Assembly (NCBI RefSeq): GCF_001941445.1
Contig: NZ_CP009245.1
Span: forward strand, 2,317,992-2,381,991
Length of the DNA: 64,000 nucleotides
Reading direction: 5' to 3'
Source: Corynebacterium aquilae DSM 44791
GTDB lineage: Bacteria; Actinomycetota; Actinomycetes; Mycobacteriales; Mycobacteriaceae
Of the stretch, positions 10,747-19,539 are shown piece by piece. The position numbers and the translations under genes are program-made. The notes below the pieces were generated by a model, which saw only the letters and a list, made by a program, of their open reading frames with translations, ran no database searches and was not told where the DNA came from. Each line of letters begins with the position of its first letter. Position 1 is the stretch's first letter.

Positions 10747-11454
10747 GTGGCTGTCATACATCAAACGACGAAGCTCGATTACGCCCTCAATCAACTGGGC
10801 ACCGAGATCGTCTCCGGGGTGCTACCCGCTGGTGCCACCTTTACTCTCGCCACCATCTGCGAGCGCTTCGATATTTCGCGCACTGTCGCGCGTGAGGTGA
10901 TGCGCGCCCTCGAGCAGTTAAACCTGGTGAAGTCTTCCCGCCGTATTGGGTTGAAGGTGTTGCCGCGCAGCCACTGGTCGGTGTTCGATGAGGCCATCAT
11001 TGAGTGGCGTTTGCGCACCCCCGGCGAACGCGATCACCAGTTGCGTTCCCTGACCAGTTTGCGCCTGGCGGTGGAGCCTCAGGCCGCCCGTGGCATGGCT
11101 CATCACGGTACCGATGAGCAGATTGAGCAGCTGCTTGAGTTGTCTAATCGCTTGCACAATTTAGGTGCGGCCGGTCGCGCGAACTCTATGGAGTTCCTCA
11201 AGGCCGATGTGGATTTTCACACCTTGATTCTGACCTGTAGCGGAAATGAGATGTTTGCGGCGCTGGCGCCGACGGTGACGACGGTACTTATCGGCCGAAC
11301 CGAATTGGGTATCCAGCCGCATCATCTTCCTGAGACCGTGCTGACTGGCCATGATGCGCTGGCGCACGCGATTGCGGTGCGCAATCCCGATCGTGCGGAA
11401 CGGTGCGCACGGATGTTGCTGGATGAAGTGCGTGACGCGCTGGACTTGACCTAA
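10747..11454 (+). CDS. gntR1: GntR/FadR-family transcriptional regulator (GntR1-like)
   Basis: DNA-binding regulator with an N-terminal winged helix (residues about 5-75; LATICERFDISRTVAREVMRALEQLNLV is the helix-turn-helix) and a C-terminal FCD ligand domain (helices with RLAVEPQAARGMA, the metal-site Asp/His in DVDFHTLIL, and later His residues). By its position between ftn and nrdE it corresponds to the gluconate-responsive GntR1 of C. glutamicum; the effector is inferred from that. GTG at 10747 was chosen because GGGAGGT ends four bases upstream; a longer frame from 10687 lacks a ribosome site. Confidence 0.85.
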   Translation: MAVIHQTTKLDYALNQLGTEIVSGVLPAGATFTLATICERFDISRTVAREVMRALEQLNLVKSSRRIGLKVLPRSHWSVFDEAIIEWRLRTPGERDHQLRSLTSLRLAVEPQAARGMAHHGTDEQIEQLLELSNRLHNLGAAGRANSMEFLKADVDFHTLILTCSGNEMFAALAPTVTTVLIGRTELGIQPHHLPETVLTGHDALAHAIAVRNPDRAERCARMLLDEVRDALDLT

Positions 11455-11466
11455 GGCAGCTGTTGT

Positions 11467-11503
11467 AAGCCGCTTCCCAACCTTTGTGGGAGGCGGCTTT
11501 TTG
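11467..11503 (+). terminator. Terminator of gntR1
   Basis: AAGCCGC-TTCCCA and TGGGA-GGCGGCTT pair, followed by TTT, soon after the gntR1 stop. Confidence 0.85.
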
Positions 11504-11518
11504 CTGCGCATATAGACA

Positions 11519-11565
11519 ACTCCCCGGCACCGGGGCCGCAGTTGCGGTTTTCGGTGCCGGGGAGT
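11519..11565 (-). terminator. Hairpin after nrdE
   Basis: ACTCCCCGGCACC pairs perfectly with GGTGCCGGGGAGT just downstream of nrdE. The loop is long (about 21 bases, itself foldable) and the U-run is poor. Confidence 0.6.
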
Positions 11566-11583
11566 ACGCCTCACCGGGTGGGC

Positions 11584-13740
11584 TTAGAGCATGCAACTCA
11601 CGCAGCCCTGGACTTCGGTTCCTTCGAGCGCGGTTTGGCGCAGGCGGATGTAGTAGATGGTTTTAATGCCTTTACGCCAAGCGTAAATTTGGGCCCGGTT
11701 GATATCACGGGTGGTGGCGGTGTCTTTGAAGAACAGCGTCAGCGACAGGCCCTGGTCGACGTATTTGGTGGCTTCCGCGTAGGTGTCGATGATGGCTTCG
11801 AAGCCGATTTCGTAGGCGTCCTGGTAGTAGTCCAGGTTCTCGTTGGTCATGTAGGGCGCCGGGTAGTAGACGCGACCAATCTTGCCTTCCTTGCGGATCT
11901 CGATGCGGGATGCGATCGGGTGGATCGACGACGTCGAGTTATTGATGTAGGAGATGGAACCGGTCGGCGGCACGGCCTGCAGGTTGCGGTTGAACATGCC
12001 GTAGGTGGCGACGTCCTTTTTCAGTGCCGCCCAGTCCTGCTCGGTGGGCGTGTGGATGGAGGACTTCGCGAACAGATCCTTGATGCGCTGGGTGCGCGGC
12101 TGGAAGTCCGCCGGGTCGTAGGAGTCGAAGAATTCGCCGGTGGCGTAGGTGGAGTTTTCGAAGTTGTCGAACTTCTGGCCCCGCTCCTTGGCGATCTGGC
12201 AGGACGCCTTGATGCATTCGTACATCACGGCTGCGAAGTAGGCGTTGGTGAAGTCGAGGCCTTCCTCGCTGCCGTAGTGGATGCACTCGCGACCGAAGAA
12301 GCCGTGCAGGTTCATCTGGCCCAGGCCGATGGCGTGTGCGGCGTCGTTGCCTTTGCGCACAGAGGGGACGGAATCGATGCTGGTTTGTTCACTGACGGCG
12401 GTCAGCCCGCGGATGGCGGTTTCGATGGTGGCGGAGAAGTCCGGGGAGTCGAAGGCCTTGGCGATGTTCAGGGAGCCGAGGTTGCAGGAGATGTCTTCGC
12501 CGATGTGGTCGTAGGTGAGGTCGGCGTGGTAGGTCGAAGGGGTCGACACCTGGAGGATCTCGCTGCACAGGTTGGAGTGGGTGATGCGGCCCTGGATCGG
12601 GTTCGCTTTGTTCACCGTGTCCTCGAACATGATGTAGGGGTAGCCGGATTCGAATTGGATTTCGGCGAGAGTCTGGAAGAACTGGCGGGCGTTAATCTTT
12701 TGCTTCCGGATCCGCGGATCCTCCACCATCTCCTCGTAGTGCTCGGAGATCGGCACGTCGGCGAAGGGCTTGCCGTAGATGCGTTCCACGTCGTACGGGG
12801 AGAACAGGTACATGTCGTCGTTGCGCTTGGCGAGCTCGAAGGTGATATCCGGGATCACCACACCCAAAGACAGGGTCTTGATGCGGATCTTCTCGTCGGC
12901 ATTTTCGCGCTTGGTGTCCAGGAACTTCATGATGTCCGGGTGGTGCGCGTGCAGGTAGACGGCGCCCGCGCCCTGGCGTGCCCCGAGCTGGTTGGCGTAA
13001 GAGAAGGAGTCTTCCAGCAGCTTCATCACGGGAATGACGCCACTGGACTGGTTCTCGATCTTCTTAATCGGGGCGCCGGATTCACGCAGGTTGCTCAGCA
13101 GCAGGGCGACACCGCCGCCGCGCTTGGACAACTGCAGCGCGGAGTTGATGGCGCGACCGATTGATTCCATGTTGTCTTCGATGCGCAACAGGAAGCAGGA
13201 CACCGGCTCGCCACGCTGGGCCTTGCCGGAGTTCAGGAAGGTCGGGGTAGCCGGCTGGAAGCGGCCCTCCATGATCTCGTCCACGAGGGACTCAGCCAGC
13301 TTCGTGTCACCGGCGGCCAGCGTCAAAGCGACCATGCACACCCGATCCTCGTAGCGCTCCAGGTAGCGGCGACCATCGAAGGTTTTCAGGGTGTAGGAGG
13401 TGTAGTACTTGTAAGCGCCCAGGAAGGTGGGGAAGCGGAACTTCTTGGCGTAGGCCCGCTTAAACAGGCTCTTAATGAAGGCGAACTCGTACTGATCGAC
13501 CACTTCGGGCTCGTAGTAATTGTTGCTCAGCAGGTAGTCGAATTTTTCTTCCAAATCGTGGAAGAAAACCGTGTTCTGGTTGACGTGCTGCAGGAAGAAC
13601 TGGTTAGCAGCTTCACGATCCTTGTCGAATTGGATCTTTCCGTCGTCGGAGTACAGGTTCAGCAGTGCGTTGAGCGCATGGTAGTCGAGCTGCTCGGAAG
13701 CGTTTACTGGCTCGGCTACGGTTTTTCCCAGGTCGGTCAC
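11584..13740 (-). CDS. nrdE: Class Ib ribonucleotide reductase alpha subunit
   Basis: Reduces ribonucleoside diphosphates to deoxyribonucleotides with NrdF. The 718-residue length and lack of a long ATP-cone are typical of NrdE. Visible are the substrate cysteine region [12 protein letters not shown], the radical-site loop [16 protein letters not shown] with catalytic Cys and Glu, the tyrosine pair in [10 protein letters not shown] near the C-terminus, and the redox tail CVSCML that is reduced by NrdH. The start is GTG at 13740 with AAGGGAC somewhat distant upstream. It follows nrdI after 227 bases, longer than usual within the operon. Confidence 0.97.
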   Translation of the reverse strand: MTDLGKTVAEPVNASEQLDYHALNALLNLYSDDGKIQFDKDREAANQFFLQHVNQNTVFFHDLEEKFDYLLSNNYYEPEVVDQYEFAFIKSLFKRAYAKKFRFPTFLGAYKYYTSYTLKTFDGRRYLERYEDRVCMVALTLAAGDTKLAESLVDEIMEGRFQPATPTFLNSGKAQRGEPVSCFLLRIEDNMESIGRAINSALQLSKRGGGVALLLSNLRESGAPIKKIENQSSGVIPVMKLLEDSFSYANQLGARQGAGAVYLHAHHPDIMKFLDTKRENADEKIRIKTLSLGVVIPDITFELAKRNDDMYLFSPYDVERIYGKPFADVPISEHYEEMVEDPRIRKQKINARQFFQTLAEIQFESGYPYIMFEDTVNKANPIQGRITHSNLCSEILQVSTPSTYHADLTYDHIGEDISCNLGSLNIAKAFDSPDFSATIETAIRGLTAVSEQTSIDSVPSVRKGNDAAHAIGLGQMNLHGFFGRECIHYGSEEGLDFTNAYFAAVMYECIKASCQIAKERGQKFDNFENSTYATGEFFDSYDPADFQPRTQRIKDLFAKSSIHTPTEQDWAALKKDVATYGMFNRNLQAVPPTGSISYINNSTSSIHPIASRIEIRKEGKIGRVYYPAPYMTNENLDYYQDAYEIGFEAIIDTYAEATKYVDQGLSLTLFFKDTATTRDINRAQIYAWRKGIKTIYYIRLRQTALEGTEVQGCVSCML

Positions 13741-13967
13741 GGCGGTAGAGGTCCCTTAGTGTGTCAGTAGTGAAGTTGTTTCACAGCCTTTTGCCTGACC
13801 GCGTAAAAGCGGCAGCGCGAGACTGGATGCTTTAAAAATTTTGCTCGTCATGTGCGCACGTGGCGCGCTGTGATGAGGTGCGCCCCCTTTCCCGATGAGG
13901 GGCTTAAAAGGGGCGGGGTGCTGCGCCCCAGTATTCCGAAAAAATTCGGGATGCGCAGCGGTGCTGG

Positions 13968-14396
13968 TCACGCAGCTTCTAAACCCAGCTGCTGCGCATT
14001 GTCCAAGAGGCCTTGGCGCACCGCGTCGACGTCTTCTGGGGTTCCCAAAAGTTCAAAGCGGTACACGTAGGGCACTTGGCATTTTTTGGAGATCACCTCA
14101 CCTGCTTTGCCGTAGTCGCTGCCGAAGTTGGTGTTGCCGGAGGCGATCACTGCGCGGATGAAGCTGCGATTGTGTTCGTCGTTGAGAAATTTGATGACCT
14201 GCAACGGCACCGGGCGGGAGTTCTCGCCGGTGATTGAGGCTCCTCCCCCGTAAGTTGGGCAGATCAGCACATAGGGCTCATCCACCCGCAGGGGCGGGTC
14301 GGTCTTCTTTAAGGGGATGCGCTGGGCGGGCAGCCCTAATTTCTTGACGAAGCGGTGGGTGTTTTCCGTCGCACTCGAGAAATAGACGACGAGCAT
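13968..14396 (-). CDS. nrdI: NrdI flavodoxin-like activator of NrdF
   Basis: A flavodoxin-fold protein of 142 residues that supplies oxidant for assembling the NrdF dimanganese-tyrosyl cofactor. The FMN-binding loop [15 protein letters not shown] starts the protein and PTYGGG and [11 protein letters not shown] follow. ATG at 14396 ([13 protein letters not shown]) was chosen over an upstream frame because family members start here and AGGAAG lies about ten bases upstream. It sits between nrdH and nrdE in the canonical nrdHIE order. Confidence 0.95.
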   Translation of the reverse strand: MLVVYFSSATENTHRFVKKLGLPAQRIPLKKTDPPLRVDEPYVLICPTYGGGASITGENSRPVPLQVIKFLNDEHNRSFIRAVIASGNTNFGSDYGKAGEVISKKCQVPYVYRFELLGTPEDVDAVRQGLLDNAQQLGLEAA

Positions 14397-14552
14397 ATGC
14401 AGACGCTTCCTCGGAGGGTCAATGGTGGGTTTGCGGGTGCGACCGCACGAAGGCAGCCACAGAAAAACCCGCCCAGGATGCCGGTTGATGGGTGATGGTG
14501 TCCAGTTCCGGCTGGGGCGGGTTGAGGGCATGGCGGGCGGCCCAGGGAGCTT

Positions 14553-14789
14553 TTAGGCGACCTGTGCGGCAGCCAGGCCGCGGATGCGCTCGGGGCGGAA
14601 GCCGCTCCAGTGCTCGGAGCCGGCGACGACGACCGGGGCTTGCAGGTGACCGAGAGCCATCACGTACTCGCGAGCCTCATCGTTGGTGCTGATATCAATG
14701 AGCTCGTATTCCAGACCTGCGCGGTCGAGAGCCTTCTTGGTAGCGGTGCACTGAACGCAAGCGGGCTTGCTGTAGACGGTGATAGCCAT
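14553..14789 (-). CDS. nrdH: NrdH glutaredoxin-like redoxin
   Basis: A 78-residue thioredoxin-fold electron donor to NrdE. The active site is YSKPACVQCTATKK (CVQC), and the C-terminal WSGFRPERI is the family signature for interaction with thioredoxin reductase. It is the first gene of nrdHIE. Transcription is probably controlled by the tandem NrdR boxes about 125-170 bases upstream. Confidence 0.95.
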   Translation of the reverse strand: MAITVYSKPACVQCTATKKALDRAGLEYELIDISTNDEAREYVMALGHLQAPVVVAGSEHWSGFRPERIRGLAAAQVA

Positions 14790-14913
14790 GCGGTTTCCTA
14801 ACGCTTCAAATTCACAAATTCTGGGAAGACACGAGGTCGTTCAAACGTCACCCCAGGTGGGGTGCGTGCCACGTCTGGGCGAACGTTTCGGGTTCCCCTT
14901 GCGACATGGAGAG

Positions 14914-14961
14914 ACACTATACGTAGTGGTTAAATAGTGCAACCAGCACAACATATAGTAG
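14914..14961 (-). promoter_or_regulatory. Tandem NrdR boxes at the nrdHIE promoter
   Basis: Box 1, ACACTATACGTAGTGG (14914-14929), and box 2, GCACAACATATAGTAG (14946-14961), resemble the consensus acaCwAtATaTwGtgt. Their centres are 32 bp apart, three helical turns, as usual for NrdR pairs. On the minus strand TTGCAC (14937-14942) and TATAGT (14916-14921) could be -35 and -10 with a 15-base spacer, so box 1 would cover the -10. Repression by NrdR is inferred. Confidence 0.75.
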
Positions 14962-15610
14962 TTACATCGGGGGAATTCCCAGGATGACAGCCGGTACAGC
15001 CACAACATCTAGCGACCACCCATCAACATCTCGGGCATAGCTTGCCGCGAGCGAAACCTCACGGATGTCATTTTGCCAGTTCGCCCCTTCCCGCCCCCGA
15101 TTAGATATGACGCACATCACACATATTATTGGCAGGATCCCCCAATAATTACCCCCATGTGATTCCACCACCGGCACCAGCCCTCTCCCCCTTACCCGCA
15201 CACACCACCAAGCAACGCACGCAACGGCCGCAGCTGCCGACGAACACACCACAGCCACTCCCCCACCCCTCACAACCGACAACACCGCCACCACCGCCCT
15301 AAAGGCCACACAGGCCCCACAACCACCCAAGCCAGCACCTTGCCCCGCCCCGCCCCGCACACCACAGCAAGCCACCCACGCACTCACGCGCCGAACCCGC
15401 CACAAACCCGTTCCGCCAGCCCCCTCCCCTACCAGGAAGCCCCGGAACTCAGCGGGCACAAAACGGCGCCCCAACATCCCACCACACCCACCACAGAGGC
15501 GTCCTATAGGACAAAAAGTGTGTCCGCACCCCGTGGGCAAGCCACAACAAGTGTGTGTGAAACCCCGCCCTGACTCCTGGGCGCACTGCATTCACACCGA
15601 ACGCATAAGG
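14962..15610. other. nrdH-rpmJ intergenic region with one dispersed repeat
   Basis: About 650 bases, C/A-rich on the plus strand, with no supportable gene (an open minus frame of 209 codons has implausible composition). It contains one copy of the GGACAAAAAGTGTGTCC repeat. Confidence 0.5.
15505..15526 (+). repeat. Dispersed palindromic repeat, copy 1
   Basis: TATA followed by GGACAAAAAGTGTGTCC and G; identical over 22 bases to copies at 41556-41577 and, inverted, 40999-41020. The 17-base core folds on itself (GGACA/TGTCC). Upstream TCCTATAGGA is a second small palindrome. Confidence 0.85.
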
Positions 15611-15640
15611 AAACCCCACCGGCAAAAACCGGTGGGGTGT
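15611..15640 (-). terminator. Terminator of rpmJ
   Basis: ACCCCACCGG-TTTTT-CCGGTGGGGT type stem (AACCCCACCGG / CCGGTGGGGT) about 30 bases after the rpmJ stop, ending in TTTCC on the minus strand. Confidence 0.8.
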
Positions 15641-15671
15641 ACCCGAGCCCGCGTAACCGCAGGCGGTTTTC

Positions 15672-15794
15672 TTAGCCCTGGCGAGCCTTGAAACGGGGAT
15701 CCTTCTTGTTGATCACGTAGACCTTGCCACGACGACGCACGACCTGGGCGCCCGGCTTGTTCTTCAGCGACCGAAGGGACTTACGGACCTTCAT
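15672..15794 (-). CDS. rpmJ: 50S ribosomal protein L36, cysteine-free form
   Basis: Forty residues, [15 protein letters not shown] followed by a basic [12 protein letters not shown] segment. Standard L36 has a Cys3-His zinc knuckle; here the cysteines are absent, so this is the zinc-independent (C-minus) paralogue that replaces zinc-binding L36 under zinc shortage in many bacteria. ATG at 15794 is preceded by AAAGGAG, eight bases upstream. I looked for an actinobacterial Zur box (TGAAAATGATTTTCA-like) upstream and did not find one. Confidence 0.95.
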   Translation of the reverse strand: MKVRKSLRSLKNKPGAQVVRRRGKVYVINKKDPRFKARQG

Positions 15795-16103
15795 CGGGCG
15801 CTCCTTTCTCTTCGTTGCGCGACTACCACCACCGGCAAGAAAACCACACGACCGCAAGGATCGTTACTGAGAGGTAAAGCTCTTACCGTGCGGCCGGGCA
15901 ACTGCACATGTTGGTGCCCGGTCTATGGCATTTCCATAACACACCCGAATTTAGGCATCCGGATGCGACACGAAAGAACATACTAGCCCCATATGTCGGT
16001 TTTATCCAAACCCGCAACCACCCCACGGTCATAGTGCCACCCATCCTAGGCGCTAGCACCCCCAGCACAGCGCGGGCGACACACCGCACAAGCGCCCGAG
16101 AAC
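15795..16103. other. rpmJ-nadE divergent region
   Basis: About 300 bases holding both divergent promoters; no gene and no Zur box seen. The plus side ends in the nadE -10. Confidence 0.4.
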
Positions 16104-16116
16104 TACACTCGTGCAC

Positions 16117-16971
16117 ATGACTTCCTCCCCCACCCCAGAACAACACTTAAACTTGCGCCGCCACATTCAGCAGCGCCTCGAGGTCAAGCCCACCATCGAT
16201 GCTGCGCAGGAAATCGCCGCACGCGTGGACTTCCTGGCCGATTACCTGAAAAATGCCCACGCCCGTGGCTATGTGCTCGGCATCAGCGGCGGGCAGGACT
16301 CCACCCTGGCAGGCCGCCTGGCCCAGCTGGCAGTGGAGAAGCTACGCGCTGACGGCTATGAGGCGCACTTCCACGCGGTACGCCTGCCCTACGGCGTGCA
16401 GGCCGATGAGGACGACGCCCAGATGGCGTTACGCTTCATCCAGCCCGATAACACCCACACCATCAATATCAAGGACTCCGTTGATGCGATGAGCCAGGCG
16501 GTGGCCTTAAGCATCGATGCGCAAGACTTGAGCGATTTCAATAAGGGCAACGTCAAGGCCCGCGCCCGCATGCTCGCACAGTATGCCCTCGCCGGGGAGA
16601 CCGGCAGCCTGGTCATCGGCACGGATCACGCCGCCGAAAACATCACCGGCTTTTTCACCAAGTTCGGCGACGGGGCGGCGGACATTCTTCCCCTGGCGGG
16701 GCTGAGCAAGCGTCAGGGCGCGGCCCTGCTGCAGGAACTAGGCGCCCCCGAGCGGGCCTGGAAGAAGGTCCCCACCGCCGACCTGGAAGACGATCGCCCC
16801 GCACTGCCCGATGAGGAAGCGCTCGGCGTCACCTACCAGCAGATCGACACCTACCTGGAAACGCAAAAGCCCATCGCAGCGGAAGCTGTCGACAGGCTCG
16901 AACATTTGTGGCGCATCGGTGAACACAAGCGCCACCTGCCGGTCACCCCGGCAGACACCTGGTGGCGCTAG
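16117..16971 (+). CDS. nadE: NH3-dependent NAD synthetase
   Basis: Amidates deamido-NAD using ammonia and ATP, the last step of NAD synthesis. Short single-domain form of 284 residues. The ATP-pyrophosphatase P-loop is [47 protein letters not shown] is the NaAD/ATP site. ATG at 16117 was preferred to the in-frame GTG at 16111, because a -10 hexamer TACACT (16104-16109) lies seven bases before the ATG, giving a leaderless transcript. The stop overlaps the convergent PNPOx-like gene by four bases. Confidence 0.95.
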   Translation: MTSSPTPEQHLNLRRHIQQRLEVKPTIDAAQEIAARVDFLADYLKNAHARGYVLGISGGQDSTLAGRLAQLAVEKLRADGYEAHFHAVRLPYGVQADEDDAQMALRFIQPDNTHTINIKDSVDAMSQAVALSIDAQDLSDFNKGNVKARARMLAQYALAGETGSLVIGTDHAAENITGFFTKFGDGAADILPLAGLSKRQGAALLQELGAPERAWKKVPTADLEDDRPALPDEEALGVTYQQIDTYLETQKPIAAEAVDRLEHLWRIGEHKRHLPVTPADTWWR

Positions 16972-17387
16972 TAGCGCTCCGGCTCCTCCCCGAGGTCAAA
17001 CTCACGACCGGAGACCTCGGTGGGGGTAATGGTGACGTAGTTGTATTTCAGCGTCGGCACCCACGGCTTCAGCGGCAAGGAATCCGCATGGTGAATGGCT
17101 TCCGCGTCCTTGAGCACCTCGGCGCGCCCCTTGACCACCACAGACCAGGCGTGGCCATTATCGACGTGGTCGGCCTCAAACAACACATCGTTGTTCAACG
17201 CGAGGCTGAACAGCTTATTGCCTTCCGCGGTGCGCAGGTAGATGATTTCGTTATCGATGACGTAGTTGACCGGAAAAATATCCATGTCATCTTTACGGCG
17301 GACAACAATGCGCCCCAACGAGACTTCACTCATTCGGTTCAGAGCGTCAGTGCGGTCCAGGACAGTGATTGCTTCGTGGTTCGACAT
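16968..17387 (-). CDS. Pyridoxamine 5'-phosphate oxidase-fold protein
   Basis: A 139-residue split-barrel flavin/F420-binding family protein (Pyridox_ox_2 type). Characteristic are the N-terminal [22 protein letters not shown] strands, [19 protein letters not shown] and [15 protein letters not shown]. The cofactor and substrate are unknown; relatives include small FMN- and F420-dependent reductases and heme-handling proteins. It converges on nadE with a four-base overlap of stops. Confidence 0.85.
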   Translation of the reverse strand: MSNHEAITVLDRTDALNRMSEVSLGRIVVRRKDDMDIFPVNYVIDNEIIYLRTAEGNKLFSLALNNDVLFEADHVDNGHAWSVVVKGRAEVLKDAEAIHHADSLPLKPWVPTLKYNYVTITPTEVSGREFDLGEEPERY

Positions 17388-17527
17388 GCCCCCATTGTCC
17401 CATTAACCGGGTGCCATGTGTGGGAAATAGGAGAAAACCTCACCAGAATGAGACCAAATCAATAGTTTGACGCTCAATTAGTGGGCTGTCAGGCACACCT
17501 CACCCGGGGTGAGCCATGGCAACGAAA

Positions 17528-17564
17528 AAGGTGCCGGCGTGGATAAAAATCCATGCCGACACCT
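17528..17564 (-). terminator. Terminator after tRNA-Ala
   Basis: GTGGAT/ATCCAT, CGGC/GCCG and AAGGTG/CACCTT stack into a long stem with an AAAA loop just downstream of the tRNA-Ala genes on the minus strand. Confidence 0.8.
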
Positions 17565-17572
17565 TGTGTCAG

Positions 17573-17645
17573 TGGAGCTAACGGGACTCGAACCCGTGAC
17601 CCCCACACTGCCAGTGTGGTGCGCTACCAGCTGCGCCATAGCCCC
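17573..17645 (-). tRNA. tRNA-Ala(GGC), copy 1
   Basis: Cloverleaf with acceptor GGGGCTA/TAGCTCC, anticodon loop CTGGCAG (anticodon GGC) and T-loop GGTTCGAGTCC. CCA is not encoded. Confidence 0.96.
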
Positions 17646-17721
17646 TCAAAAGTTATCCAGCCGAAGCTGGAGCTTTTTGTGGTGTTTAGTTGTAGCGTCC
17701 CTCGCGGTGCGAGTTTCGCTG

Positions 17722-17794
17722 TGGAGCTAACGGGACTCGAACCCGTGACCCCCACACTGCCAGTGTGGTGCGCTACCAGCTGCGCCATAGCCCC
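17722..17794 (-). tRNA. tRNA-Ala(GGC), copy 2
   Basis: Sequence identical to the copy at 17573-17645, 76 bases upstream in the same orientation, so a tandem duplication. Confidence 0.96.
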
Positions 17795-17987
17795 ATAAAA
17801 TGGTTGCGCCGATGACGGTAACAACCCATTATGGGTTGGTCATTCGACTGTGAATAATTTACACGCCCCAAACCAGGCGAACAAATCACCTGCTCAATGG
17901 CCCCCATCACAGCGAAAGACCCGCCGCGGACGATGGCGTTGCGGCGGGTTTAGCGTAGAAAGGTTCCTGCGATCTCAGCGAGTTTAC

Positions 17988-18713
17988 TTATTTCGCTTTG
18001 GTGACCTCGGAAACCCAGTTGGAGATGTCTTCGACGTCCTTGCCGTCGACCAGGACACGCGGGGAAGAAACCTTGCCGGTCAGCTGGTTGAGCTTCTCGG
18101 CGTCCTTCTTGGCCATCTCGCGCATCTCGTCAGCATCCTTGCCGTCGCGGATGGCGTCGACGGTTGCGGAATCCATGCCGAAGGACTGTGCAGCGTTGGC
18201 GAAGTCCTCGTTGCTCCACTTGTTGTAGATCTTGGCCTGGTCGCGCATCAGCATTGCGCGGTAGTTCCAGTAGTCGGTGGCGTTGCCGCTGTTAGCGACG
18301 GCGAGGGCGGCGGCGCCGGCCTTGGTGGAGTGGCCGTCCGGCTCATTGCGGTCGAGGAAGTTCAGGGGGTGGATGTTGACGATCATCTTGCCGGCTTCCA
18401 CTGCGGCACGCATGTCGTCGTCGGTGGCTTCAGCCAGTTCCGCGCAGTGAGGGCAGGAGTAGTCCTCGTAGAGGTCTGCGACCGGGGTGCCGGCGGCGTC
18501 GCCGCCGTCCTTGGACAGGGTGATCATGCCGTCGTGAACCTTGACGGACATGTTGACCTTGTCGACGTTTCCTTCGGTCAGTTTCTCCGATTCGGCCTTT
18601 TCACCGTTGGTGACAATGTAGGCGAGCACCGCGGCGATGACCATGGCCACGATGACGAGAGCCCAGATAAAACCGTGGCTCTTTTCGTTGGGGGACTTAA
18701 TTTTGTTACTCAC
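17988..18713 (-). CDS. Membrane-anchored DsbA-like thioredoxin-fold protein
   Basis: A 241-residue protein with an N-terminal signal anchor (about residues 13-35, FIWALVIVAMVIAAVLAYIV) and an extracytoplasmic DsbA-like domain. The redox motif is CPHC in DLYEDYSCPHCAELAE, and the cis-proline loop is in GKVSSPRVLVDG. It should oxidise or isomerise disulfides of exported proteins. The start is GTG at 18713 with GAAGG about 15 bases upstream. The next gene upstream on the same strand encodes a MauE-like quinone/thiol partner candidate, suggesting a redox pair. Confidence 0.9.
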   Translation of the reverse strand: MSNKIKSPNEKSHGFIWALVIVAMVIAAVLAYIVTNGEKAESEKLTEGNVDKVNMSVKVHDGMITLSKDGGDAAGTPVADLYEDYSCPHCAELAEATDDDMRAAVEAGKMIVNIHPLNFLDRNEPDGHSTKAGAAALAVANSGNATDYWNYRAMLMRDQAKIYNKWSNEDFANAAQSFGMDSATVDAIRDGKDADEMREMAKKDAEKLNQLTGKVSSPRVLVDGKDVEDISNWVSEVTKAK

Positions 18714-18893
18714 GCGTCGTTTCAGCCTTCGCTTGAATGTGTTGAAGAAAAAGGGGGGGTGCGGTTCACCGGGGTTTCGCGGAAAATTAGCGAGGGGTGA
18801 ACGCTTAACCTAGGTCAACCTTAAAGGAGTTGGCCTGGTTGTGTGTAGCCGGGGGGAATGCCTGGCTGGGGCGGTGCCGTGGGTCACTGTGGG

Positions 18894-19370
18894 TCAGGGC
18901 CATACGGCGAGTTTGGTCCAGGGGCGTCGCGCGGTGATGACGGCCATGGCCACGAAGATGGTGTCGCGCAGAATTTCGCTGGCGTATGTCCACCAGGTGA
19001 CGTCTTCGTTGTAGCCGCCGGCGCCGAAGCAGCCGCAGTCGATGGTGAGGCCGCGCGCCCATGCGGAGGCGATGCCGGCGATGAAGCCAAGGAAAATCAG
19101 GGCGGATAGTCCGCCCAGCCAGCGCAGGGCGATGCCGAGCAGGATCAGCACTCCGAGGGCGATTTCCACGGGCGGGAGCACGGTGGCGATCAGGTCGGAG
19201 ACGTTTTGGCTGAACAGCTCGTAGGCGGCGACGGATTGTTTGGTGGCGACGGGCTCCGTGATTTTGGTGGCGCCACTGATGATCCAGACCAGGGCGAGAC
19301 CGAATCGACAGGCCATGGACAGCCAGTCGCGCCAGCTGGTGGCGCGTGCGCTTGCGGTATCGTGCGGCAT
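18894..19370 (-). CDS. MauE/DoxX-like membrane protein
   Basis: A 158-residue membrane protein with four hydrophobic helices. The motif LTIDCGCFG, with two cysteines between helices, and the N-terminal RFGLALVWIISGATKI identify the MauE-type family. MauE proteins assist disulfide formation or electron flow to exported redox proteins. It precedes the DsbA-like gene (181-base gap) on the same strand, so it may re-oxidise or reduce that protein; this link is inferred from context. Confidence 0.8.
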   Translation of the reverse strand: MPHDTASARATSWRDWLSMACRFGLALVWIISGATKITEPVATKQSVAAYELFSQNVSDLIATVLPPVEIALGVLILLGIALRWLGGLSALIFLGFIAGIASAWARGLTIDCGCFGAGGYNEDVTWWTYASEILRDTIFVAMAVITARRPWTKLAVWP

Positions 19371-19487
19371 GCTTTAAACCCTAGTTCACCGGCACATTGC
19401 GGGGGTATTGGTGGGGCTTCCCGGCCGGTTTTTCACAGCATTCTTGCAGCTTTGGGTTGGTGGTGAGCCGCTGGGCGCACAGGGCTA

Positions 19488-19517
19488 GGCCCCACATCGT
19501 TGGGTTGATGTGGGGCC
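19488..19517. terminator. Hairpin after pgm
   Basis: GGCCCCACAT pairs with ATGTGGGGCC about 20 bases after the pgm stop. There is no U-tract, so it may be a 3' stabilising hairpin. Confidence 0.55.
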
Positions 19518-19539
19518 GTGCGGGGTGCGCCGTCGGGTT

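Noticed and set aside
11542..13164. 540-codon plus-strand open frame
   Set aside because: Antisense shadow of nrdE, without ribosome site or recognisable domains.
14962..15591. 209-codon minus-strand open frame upstream of nrdH
   Set aside because: Gly/Val/Cys-rich composition, no start signal; it runs through the nrdH promoter region and a dispersed repeat.
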